Source of the DNA: Fodinibacter sp045807225
GTDB taxonomy: Bacteria; Actinomycetota; Actinomycetes; Actinomycetales; Dermatophilaceae
Assembly (NCBI GenBank): GCA_045807225.1
Contig: JBJMHU010000061.1
Coordinates: forward strand, 17,353-81,352
Reading direction: 5' to 3'
Length of the DNA: 64,000 nucleotides
Both the position numbers and the translations under genes were made by a program. Under the pieces are notes generated by a model. That model was not told the DNA's origin. It saw nothing but the letters and a program-made list of their open reading frames with translations, and did no database searches. Of this stretch, positions 27,662-34,957 are shown one piece after another; position 1 is the first letter of the stretch; each line of letters starts with the position of its first letter.

Positions 27662-27754
27662 CGCGAAGTCAGGAGCACTTCGCCGAGTCAGGGCCTCATA
27701 GGACCCTGACTTGACGAGTACCTCCTGAGCCCGCGCAGTGCTCCTGACTTCGCG
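27662..27754. repeat. 93-base nested palindromic element
   Basis: Perfect 18-base outer arms CGCGAAGTCAGGAGCACT (27662-27679) and its complement (27737-27754) enclose an inner hairpin GTCAGGG (27687-27693) / CCCTGAC (27704-27710). The core AGTCAGG recurs in both stems. The element follows the operon terminator and resembles a REP/MITE-like unit. Nothing else is seen in the gap to 27853. Confidence 0.75.
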
Positions 27755-27852
27755 AATGCCGTGGACGCGCGTCTGCGGTGAAGCGCCATGCAGGTGGAAC
27801 AGGGTCGGGCCTGTCGGGGACATCCCCCGAGAAGTTCGACCCTTGGTCGTGC

Positions 27853-30800
27853 TCAGTCCCAGGGGTCCGGCTCGTCGAGCAGCGCCGGGTCACCGGTGAA
27901 TCCGGTCGGCTCCTCGGCCCGCTTCGCCTGCTGAGGTTGGGCCTGCTCGGTGTCGGTGTGCGCCGCGGTCTCGGCACCGGATGCCGGTGCCGACGCGACA
28001 GCCGCACTCAACTCGTGGTCGGCGCCCGTCCCGGAATCGACCAATAGGTCATTGGAGGGACGCTCGGGCTCCGGCTCGGCCACCGGTGATGAGCTGGGAG
28101 CCTCGGCCGGCTTGGGGTCGGTGGTGTCGGCGGGCGCGTCCCAAGGGTCAGGCTGGTCCCAGGGGTCGACCGAGTCCTCGACGGCTGGCGGTGCCGGTGC
28201 GGCATCCGCCGTCGGAGTCGCCTGTGCCTGGGCCACCGTCCCGGAATCGACCAATAGGTCACTGGATGCACGCTCGGTCTCGGGCTCCGCCACCGGTGAG
28301 GAGCTCGCAGCCTCGGCGGGGGAATCCCAGGGGTCAGGCTCGTCCCAGGGGTCGGCCGCAGCCACCACCGGTGCAGCCGTACCCGTGCCCGGCGAGACCG
28401 GTGCTGCCGGCTCGTCCCAGGGGTCGGGCTCGTCCGTGGATGCAGATGCAGCCGCGAAGGCTGCCGTCGCGGCCGGCGCTGCAGGGGCGTCCCACGGGTC
28501 GGGCTCATCGGTGGCTGCGACGGGTGCTGCAGGGGCGTCCCAGGGGTCGGCCTCGGGCTCGGCCGTGGCCGGTGCTGCAGCTGAAGCTGCCGCGGCGGGT
28601 GATGCAGGGGCGTCCCAGGGGTCGGCCTCCGTCTCGGGCGTGGCCGGTGCTGCAGCTGAAGCTGCCGCGGTGGGTGCTGCGGGGGCGTCCCAGGGGTCGG
28701 CCTCCGTCTCGGCCGTGGCCGGTGCTGCAGCTGAAGCTGCGGCGGCGGGTGCTGCCGGCTCGTCCCAGGGGTCGGCCTCGGGCTCGGTCACCACTGGTGC
28801 CGCTGCCGCTGCGGCTACCGGTGCTGCGGTCGCTGCGGTCGCTGCGGGGGCATCCCAGGGGTCCGCCTCCGGTTCCGTCGCGGCTGGTGCTGCGGCTGCT
28901 GTTGCGCCGGCCGGTCTTGCGGGCTCGTCCCACGGGTCTGCCTCCGGCTCGCTCGTGGCCCGAGCTGCCACGGCCGCAGTGGCGCCGGCGGCTGTCGCCG
29001 CAGCGGCGGGGGCGGTGACCTCGGGAGCCGGCGCGGCCGGCATCCCAGCGTGGGCCTCGACCCCGGCCACCGCGTCACTTCCGACGGACTCTCCGTGGCG
29101 GACCGCGGCGAGCAGCATCTGCGCGACGTCCACCACCTCCACCGTCTCGGCGACGCCCTCGGACTGCTTCGCGGTGAGCCCGTCGGAGATCATCACCCGG
29201 CAGAACGGGCAGCCGATGGCGATGCGCTCGGCCCCGGTGGCGATGGCCTCCTCGGTGCGGTTGGTGTTGATCTGCGTGCCGAGCTTCTCCTCCATCCACA
29301 TGCGCGCACCGCCGGCGCCGCAGCAGAACGAGGTCTCGCGGGTGCGCTCCATCTCACGCAGCTCGACTCCGGGCAGCGACTCGATCAGCTCGCGCGGCGG
29401 GGCGTAGACACCGTTGTGCCGGCCCAGGTAGCACGGGTCGTGGTAGGTGACGGTCGAGGCGGTCGACGCGGCGTTCTTGGCCGACGACATTCCGGGCACG
29501 TCCGAGGGCCGGGCCACCGGCACCAGCTTCTTGTCCCGCACGAGCCGGTTGAGCAGCTGGGTGTGGTGCACGACCTCGTAGGACCCCCCGAGCGGGGCGT
29601 ACTCGTTCTTGATGGTGTTGAAGCAGTGCGCGCAGGTGACGACGACACGGGTGACCCCGAACTCGCCGAAGGTGTCGACGTTCTGCTGGGCCAGGGTCTG
29701 GAAGAGCAGCTCGTTGCCGGCCCGTCGGGCCGAGTCGCCGGTGCAGGTCTCCCCGTTGCCGAGCACCGCGAACGAGACCCCGGCGGTGTCGAGCAGCTCG
29801 GCCACCGCGCGGGTGGTCTGCTTGGCCCGGTCCTCGTAGGCGCCCGCGCAGCCGACCCAGAACAGCCACTCGACGTCCGAGGCCTTCTCCACGTCCTGGC
29901 CGAGCACCTTCACGGGGAACGGCAGGTCCTTGGCCCAGTCCAGCCGCGCCCGCGCGCCCATGCCCCACGGGTTGCCCTTGCCCTCGAGGTTCTTGAAGAG
30001 CCCGCCCAGCTCGTTGGGGAACGCCGACTCGATGAGCGTCTGGTAGCGGCGCATGTCGATGATGTGGTCGACGTGCTCGATGTCGACGGGGCACTGCTCC
30101 ACGCAGGCGCCGCAGGTGGTGCACGACCACAGCACGTCGTCGTCGATGACCGCACCGGGACCGACCGGCGTGTAGGCGGCGAGGGAGTCGCCGTCGTACC
30201 CCGTGTCGCCGACCAGCGGCACGTCGCCCCAGGACAGCCCGTCCGGTGCCGCGTGGCCGTGGTGGGCCGGCACCGGCAGCACGCCGGCGGGCACCTTCTC
30301 GCGGTCGCCGTCGACCTTGGCCAAGGCCTGCATGTAGGGCGCCTTGGCGTTGGCGTGGTCGCGCAGCCCCATGATGAGCAGCTTGGGAGACAGCGGCTTC
30401 TCGGTGTTCCACGCGGGGCACTGGCTCTGGCAGCGGCCGCACTCGGTGCAGGTGGTGAAGTCGAGCAGGCCCTTCCAGGTGAAGTCCTCCGCCCGGCCCA
30501 CACCGAGCGAGGCGCCCTCGTCGAGCTCCTCCATCTCGTCCATCGAGAACGGCTTGCCGGCGACGATCAGCTCCTTCGCGGCCCCCAGTGCCACCGGCCG
30601 CCGGCCGAACATCACGTTGATCGGCGCCACGAAGATGTGCAGGTGCTTGGAGTGCAGCACGAAGATGAGGAAGACCAGCATGACCCCGATGTGCAGCAGC
30701 AGGCCGATGTGCTCGAGGAACGTCGCGGTGGACTCACCCAGCGGCTCGATCGCCCGGCCGACCGCGTGCGAGGCGAAGGCGGCGTTGCCGTAGGGGAAGT

Positions 30801-31341
30801 TGCCGGTGGCGACGCTGGACCCCCGGAAGAGGAACATCGTCCAGATGACGTTGAAGATGAAGAACAACGTCAGCCAGGCACCGCCGAGGTGCGAGCCCTG
30901 GAACCGGGAGCGGCGGCCGAGCCGCTTCGGCGAGTTCTTCACGCGGATGGCGGCGAAGACGGCGATGCCGACCAGACCCATCACGGCGATGAAGTCCTGC
31001 GCGAAGCCGAGCACGCCCCAGGTGCCGACGACCGGGATCGCCCAGCCCTCCTGGAACAGCGAGCCGTACGCCTCGAGGTAGACCGTGGCCAGGATGAGGA
31101 ACGCCCAGAAGACGAAGAAGTGGGCGACCCCCGGAACGGTCCACTTGAGCAGCTTCTTCTGCCCCAGGACCTCGACGAGCTGCGTCTTCACTGCGGCGAG
31201 CACGCGGCCGGTGACGCCTTCTACCCGGTCGGGCGCGGGCTGGCCGCTGCGGATCAGCCGGTAGATCCAGGACACCCGGCGTGCCGCCAGCGGCAGCGCG
31301 ATCGCGGTCATGAGAAGGCCGATCACGAGGACGGCGGTCAT
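27853..31341 (-). CDS. EtfD-like membrane iron-sulfur reductase with long DPWD-repeat tail
   Basis: 1162 residues. Residues 1-250 hold about six membrane segments (NarI-like, heme-b type). Two 4Fe-4S motifs follow: CTECGRCQSQCP near 300 and CTTCGACVEQCPVDIEH near 410. Two cysteine-rich CCG domains come next, with CAHCFNTIK, DPCYLGRHNGVY and SFCCGAGGARMW. This layout is that of Mycobacterium Rv0338c (EtfD), which passes electrons from ETF to menaquinone during fatty-acid oxidation. From about residue 770 to the end the protein is an Ala/Pro-rich tail with 13 DPWD motifs, ending exactly in DPWD; mycobacterial EtfD is about 280 residues shorter. ATG 31341 has GGAG 7 bases ahead. Confidence 0.85.
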   Translation of the reverse strand: MTAVLVIGLLMTAIALPLAARRVSWIYRLIRSGQPAPDRVEGVTGRVLAAVKTQLVEVLGQKKLLKWTVPGVAHFFVFWAFLILATVYLEAYGSLFQEGWAIPVVGTWGVLGFAQDFIAVMGLVGIAVFAAIRVKNSPKRLGRRSRFQGSHLGGAWLTLFFIFNVIWTMFLFRGSSVATGNFPYGNAAFASHAVGRAIEPLGESTATFLEHIGLLLHIGVMLVFLIFVLHSKHLHIFVAPINVMFGRRPVALGAAKELIVAGKPFSMDEMEELDEGASLGVGRAEDFTWKGLLDFTTCTECGRCQSQCPAWNTEKPLSPKLLIMGLRDHANAKAPYMQALAKVDGDREKVPAGVLPVPAHHGHAAPDGLSWGDVPLVGDTGYDGDSLAAYTPVGPGAVIDDDVLWSCTTCGACVEQCPVDIEHVDHIIDMRRYQTLIESAFPNELGGLFKNLEGKGNPWGMGARARLDWAKDLPFPVKVLGQDVEKASDVEWLFWVGCAGAYEDRAKQTTRAVAELLDTAGVSFAVLGNGETCTGDSARRAGNELLFQTLAQQNVDTFGEFGVTRVVVTCAHCFNTIKNEYAPLGGSYEVVHHTQLLNRLVRDKKLVPVARPSDVPGMSSAKNAASTASTVTYHDPCYLGRHNGVYAPPRELIESLPGVELREMERTRETSFCCGAGGARMWMEEKLGTQINTNRTEEAIATGAERIAIGCPFCRVMISDGLTAKQSEGVAETVEVVDVAQMLLAAVRHGESVGSDAVAGVEAHAGMPAAPAPEVTAPAAAATAAGATAAVAARATSEPEADPWDEPARPAGATAAAAPAATEPEADPWDAPAATAATAAPVAAAAAAPVVTEPEADPWDEPAAPAAAASAAAPATAETEADPWDAPAAPTAAASAAAPATPETEADPWDAPASPAAAASAAAPATAEPEADPWDAPAAPVAATDEPDPWDAPAAPAATAAFAAASASTDEPDPWDEPAAPVSPGTGTAAPVVAAADPWDEPDPWDSPAEAASSSPVAEPETERASSDLLVDSGTVAQAQATPTADAAPAPPAVEDSVDPWDQPDPWDAPADTTDPKPAEAPSSSPVAEPEPERPSNDLLVDSGTGADHELSAAVASAPASGAETAAHTDTEQAQPQQAKRAEEPTGFTGDPALLDEPDPWD

Positions 31342-31667
31342 GTGGTGCTCCATCCGGCGGGTGGGTGGTTGCGTTGGTGCGCGCCCGGCTCGGCGCAACG
31401 GGGGCGCCGCCTGAGTCTATCCACGGGTAAGCACACGCATACCTGCGTGTGATGCTCACCCTACTGGCCGGTAACCGCACGCTGGGCCGCCCGGGCGCAG
31501 CTGTCGAAGGATGCTGTTCACCCGGCCGGTCCGAGGGCCACGCGGCTGCGTCGTTCGTTGGGCGGCATCCGGTCGCGGTCGGCTGTCCTTCTCAGCCCAC
31601 CCCGTTCGTCTCTAGGGTGAGGCCGGACACCGGTGCGGCCCACCACACCGACCACCAAGGAGTTCCC
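31342..31667. promoter_or_regulatory. Divergent intergenic region with a nested dyad
   Basis: 326 bases without a gene. A perfect dyad CACACGCA-TACC-TGCGTGTG lies at 31432-31451, inside half sites GTAAGC (31427-31432) and GCTCAC (31454-31459); these are the same half sites as in the dyad before the acyl-CoA dehydrogenase. TAGGGT near 31614 is a possible -10 for the rightward YCII gene. I see nothing else here. Confidence 0.5.
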
Positions 31668-32015
31668 ATGACCCAGTACGCCGCCCTCATCTACACCCGC
31701 GACGTCGACTGGAGCGCCCCGGAGTACGCCACGGAGACGGCCCAGTACGGCGAGTTCGCCGAGGCCGCGAGCGCCGTCATCCGAGGCGGCGCCGCGCTCT
31801 ACCCCACCTCGACCGCCACCACCGTGAAGGTCGCGGCCAAGGGCGGCACCCCGCTGACCACCGACGGGCCCTACGCCGAGACCAAGGAGGCCCTCACCGG
31901 CTTCTACCTGCTCGAGTGCGCCGACCTCGACGAGGCGGTGCGGGTCGCCGCGACCATCCCTGCCGCGTGGGACGGGGTCGTCGAGGTGCGCCCCGTCATC
32001 GAGTTCCCGATGTGA
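31668..32015 (+). CDS. YCII-related (DGPF-domain) protein
   Basis: 115 residues, ATG with AAGGAG ahead. The segment TDGPYAETKEALTGFYLLECADLDEAVRVAATIP is the DGPF/YCII signature (DGPYAETKE); the fold is a ferredoxin-like dimer with a pocket. Its GTG-coupled neighbour is an ECF42 sigma factor, and DGPF-ECF42 pairs are widespread in actinobacteria, where DGPF genes are the usual sigma targets. Biochemical role unknown. Confidence 0.92.
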   Translation: MTQYAALIYTRDVDWSAPEYATETAQYGEFAEAASAVIRGGAALYPTSTATTVKVAAKGGTPLTTDGPYAETKEALTGFYLLECADLDEAVRVAATIPAAWDGVVEVRPVIEFPM

Positions 32016-33265
32016 GTGCCGTTGCCTCGGGGGCGGGTTCGCCCGCCCCCGAGGACGCCCACCGCGCCCTGGCCGAGATCGTCCGGGTCGCCGGCCGAGA
32101 CGTCCTCGCCACCCTCGCCCGCTGGACCGGCAACCTCGCGCTCGCCGAGGATGCCGTGCAGGACGCCAGTGTTCGCGCACTGCAGACCTGGCCGCGCGAC
32201 GGCATCCCCGACAACCCGGTCGCGTGGCTGCGCACCACCGCGCGCCGGTGCGCCGTCGACCTGATCCGCCGCGAGGTCGCGCGCGGACCCAAGGAGGCCC
32301 TCGCCGCCGCGCCGGATGCCGACGTGGTGCTCTTCGCGCAGGATCCCGAGCCCGGCGTGGTCGAGGACGACCTCCTGAGGCTGGTCTTCACCTGCTGCCA
32401 CCCCAGCCTCGCCGCCGAGACCCGCGTCGCCCTGGCCCTGCGCACCCTGTGCGGGCTGGGCACCGAGGAGGTTGCGCGCGCCCTGCTCGTCTCCGAGCCG
32501 ACGATGGCCAAGCGCCTCACCCGCGCCCGGCAGAAGATCCGGCTGGCCGGCATCCCCTACCGCGTGCCGTCGGCCGACGACCTCCCCGAGCGCTGGGAGA
32601 CCGTGCTCGCGACGACCTACCTCATGTTCAACGAGGGGTACGCCGCCACGGCCGGCCCCGAGCTGACCCGCCCCGCCCTCGTGGCCGAGGCGCTGCGCCT
32701 CACCCGGCTGCTGCACCGCCTGCGCCCCAACGACCCGGGCGCCACCGGCCTGCTCGCGCTCATCCTCCTGCAGGACTCGCGCCGGCAGGCCCGCACGGAT
32801 GCGAGCGGGGCAGCCGTGCTGCTCGCCGACCAGGACCGCTCCCGGTGGGACCGCGGCGCCATCGCCGAGGCCGTGCCGCTGGTGGGCGAGGGCCTGCGCC
32901 TGTCGCCCTCTCATCCCGACCCCTACGTCGTCCAGGCCGCCATCGCCGCCTGCCACGCGCTCGCCCCGTCGTGGGAAGAGACCGACTGGGCGGCGATCGA
33001 GTCCTGGTACGAGGTGCTGCTGCGGGTCGACGACGGCCCGGTGGTGCGCCTCAACCACGCCGTCGCCGTGGCGGAGGCGCGCGGGCCGCAGGAGGGGCTC
33101 GACCACGTCGACGCGATCGCCGGCCTGGCCGACTACCCGCTCTGGCACGCCACCCGGGCAGCACTGCTGCGACGGCTCGACCGGCCGGGCGAGGCCACCG
33201 CCGCCGACCGTCGCGCCCGCAGCCTGCCGCTGAACGCGGTGCAGCGCGACCTGCTCGACCGCTGA
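32012..33265 (+). CDS. ECF42-type RNA polymerase sigma factor with C-terminal TPR-like extension
   Basis: 417 residues, GTG overlapping the YCII stop. Residues 30-95 form sigma region 2 (ALAEDAVQDASVRALQTWPRDG, WLRTTARRCAVDLIRRE) and 120-180 region 4 (ALRTLCGLGTEEVARALLVSEPTMAKRLTRARQKI). Residues 190-417 are the long DUF6596/TPR-like extension (TYLMFNEGY, NHAVAVAEARGPQEGLDHVDAI), which in ECF42 is needed for activity and replaces an anti-sigma factor. No anti-sigma gene is near. It probably drives its own yciI-sigma operon. Confidence 0.92.
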   Translation: MSAVASGAGSPAPEDAHRALAEIVRVAGRDVLATLARWTGNLALAEDAVQDASVRALQTWPRDGIPDNPVAWLRTTARRCAVDLIRREVARGPKEALAAAPDADVVLFAQDPEPGVVEDDLLRLVFTCCHPSLAAETRVALALRTLCGLGTEEVARALLVSEPTMAKRLTRARQKIRLAGIPYRVPSADDLPERWETVLATTYLMFNEGYAATAGPELTRPALVAEALRLTRLLHRLRPNDPGATGLLALILLQDSRRQARTDASGAAVLLADQDRSRWDRGAIAEAVPLVGEGLRLSPSHPDPYVVQAAIAACHALAPSWEETDWAAIESWYEVLLRVDDGPVVRLNHAVAVAEARGPQEGLDHVDAIAGLADYPLWHATRAALLRRLDRPGEATAADRRARSLPLNAVQRDLLDR

Positions 33266-33432
33266 CGCCGCACCCGCCGGCACTGAGACGTCGTTGTGCC
33301 CGGCGATAACCCTCTGTTGGAATACGCATAAGCAGGCGACGGTTGGCACCGTCGTCGGCACACCCGAGCCGGATGCCGGGCTGCCCACCCTCGGGCGACC
33401 GGGCCGGCCCCGTTCCAGCGAAAGGCCCCGCG

Positions 33433-34362
33433 ATGCCCATCCTCGACGACGTGACCCAGGCCGTCGGCAACACCCCGCTCGTCCGGATCAACCGGATCAT
33501 CGACGGGGACGCGATCGTTGCCGCCAAGCTCGAGTTCTACAACCCTGCGAGCTCGGTGAAGGACCGCATCGGCGTCGCCATCGTCGACGCCGCGGAGGCG
33601 TCAGGGGACCTCACCGCGGGTGGGACCATCGTCGAGGCAACCTCGGGCAACACCGGCATCGCCCTGGCCATGGTGGGCGCGGCCCGTGGGTACAAGGTCG
33701 TGCTGGCCATGCCCGAGTCGATGAGCAAGGAGCGGCGCGCGCTGCTGCGCGCCTACGGCGCCGAGCTCATCCTCACCGACCCCTCGACCGGCATGAAGGG
33801 CGCGGTCGCCAAGGCCGAGGAGATCGTCGCCGAGCGGGAGGGGGCCGTGCTGGCCCGCCAGTTCGCCAACGTGGCGAACCCCGAGATCCACCGCAAGACC
33901 ACCGCGGAGGAGATCTGGAAGGACACCGACGGCGCGGTCGACATCGTCGTCGCCGGCATCGGCACCGGCGGCACCATCACGGGCGTCGGCCAGGTGCTCA
34001 AGTCGCGCAAGCCCAGCGTGCAGATCGTGGCCGTCGAGCCCGAGGAGTCGCCCATCCTCAACGGCGGCGCCCCGGGCCCCCACAAGATCCAGGGCATCGG
34101 CGCCAACTTCGTGCCCGAGATCCTCGACACCACGATCTACGACGAGGTCATCGACATCAACGCCGAGACCTCGGTGCAGTGGGCCCGCCGTGCCGCCACC
34201 GAGGAGGGCCTGCTCGTGGGCATCTCCTCGGGTGCCGCGCTCGCCGCCGCGAACCAGGTCGCCTCGCGCCCCGAGAACGCCGGCAAGACCATCGTCGTCA
34301 TCATCCCGAGCTTCGGTGAGCGCTACCTGTCGACGATCCTGTTCGAGGGCCTCGTCGACTGA
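33433..34362 (+). CDS. cysK: Cysteine synthase A (O-acetylserine sulfhydrylase)
   Basis: 309 residues. PLP lysine is Lys43 in EFYNPASSVKDRIG; the phosphate loop is GIGTGGTITGVG and the substrate loop EATSGNTGIALAM. It makes cysteine from O-acetylserine and sulfide in the cytoplasm. The next gene, cysE, starts 1 base after its stop, so substrate and product enzymes are cotranscribed and probably form the cysteine synthase complex. The 167-base upstream gap has AT-rich steps (GATAACC, TTGGAATACGCATAA) that may be the promoter; no riboswitch is evident. Confidence 0.97.
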   Translation: MPILDDVTQAVGNTPLVRINRIIDGDAIVAAKLEFYNPASSVKDRIGVAIVDAAEASGDLTAGGTIVEATSGNTGIALAMVGAARGYKVVLAMPESMSKERRALLRAYGAELILTDPSTGMKGAVAKAEEIVAEREGAVLARQFANVANPEIHRKTTAEEIWKDTDGAVDIVVAGIGTGGTITGVGQVLKSRKPSVQIVAVEPEESPILNGGAPGPHKIQGIGANFVPEILDTTIYDEVIDINAETSVQWARRAATEEGLLVGISSGAALAAANQVASRPENAGKTIVVIIPSFGERYLSTILFEGLVD

Positions 34363-34363
34363 C

Positions 34364-34957
34364 ATGTCCGTCATCCGTGCCGCCCGGGCGAGCATCCGCG
34401 AGGACCTCGACGCCGCCATGCGGCGTGACCCCGCCGCCGAGAACCGGTTTGACGTAGCCGTGAACTCGCCCGGGCTGCACGCGATCTGGGCCTACCGCGG
34501 TCTGCACAAGCTGTGGCTGCGCCCGGGTGGTCGTGCCGCCGCCCGCGCGCTGTCGACGGTCGTCCGCGGCGTGACCGGGGTCGAGATCCACCCGGGCGCG
34601 CAGATCGGCCGCCGCTTCTTCATCGACCACGGGATGGGCGTCGTCATCGGCGCCACCGCCGTCGTCGGTGACGACGTGATGCTCTACCACGGGGTCACGC
34701 TGGGCGGCCGGTCGCTCGCGCGAGGCACCAAGCGGCATCCGACCGTCGGCGACCGGGTCACGATCGGCGCAGGCGCTCGCGTGCTCGGGAACATCGACAT
34801 CGGCGACGACGTGCAGATCGGCGCCAACTCCGTTGTCGTGAAGCCGGTTCCGACCGGTGCAGTCGCGACCGGCATCCCGGCCCGAGTTCGGTTCCCCGAC
34901 TCCCCGATGCAGGACCCCTACGACGCGCTCTTCGCCGAGCCCGCCCTGTTCATCTGA
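34364..34957 (+). CDS. cysE: Serine O-acetyltransferase
   Basis: 197 residues, the short CysE class. Residues 65-175 are hexapeptide repeats of a left-handed beta-helix (IHPGAQIGRRFFIDHGMGVVIG, VGDRVTIGAGARVLGNIDIG, VQIGANSVVVK). The catalytic Asp-His pair is in FIDHGMG and YHGVTLGGR. The C terminus ends in Ile (PALFI), as needed to insert into the CysK active site. Its last 8 bases overlap the 3' end of the opposing CHAT gene. Confidence 0.96.
   Translation: MSVIRAARASIREDLDAAMRRDPAAENRFDVAVNSPGLHAIWAYRGLHKLWLRPGGRAAARALSTVVRGVTGVEIHPGAQIGRRFFIDHGMGVVIGATAVVGDDVMLYHGVTLGGRSLARGTKRHPTVGDRVTIGAGARVLGNIDIGDDVQIGANSVVVKPVPTGAVATGIPARVRFPDSPMQDPYDALFAEPALFI

Noticed and set aside
27950..29407. 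485-codon plus-strand frame rich in Ala/Ser/Gly (GASQGSASVS repeats)
   Set aside because: It is the antisense of the DPWD-repeat tail; its repeats mirror the codons of the sense gene and it has no start signal or family match.
31668..33265. YCII-ECF42 pair as part of the protease cassettes
   Set aside because: It is on the other strand, belongs to a well-known sigma family with its own usual partner, and is separated by cysK-cysE.
33266..33432. S-box or other cysteine/methionine riboswitch before cysK
   Set aside because: Only 167 bases, with no conserved stems or terminator that I can recognise.
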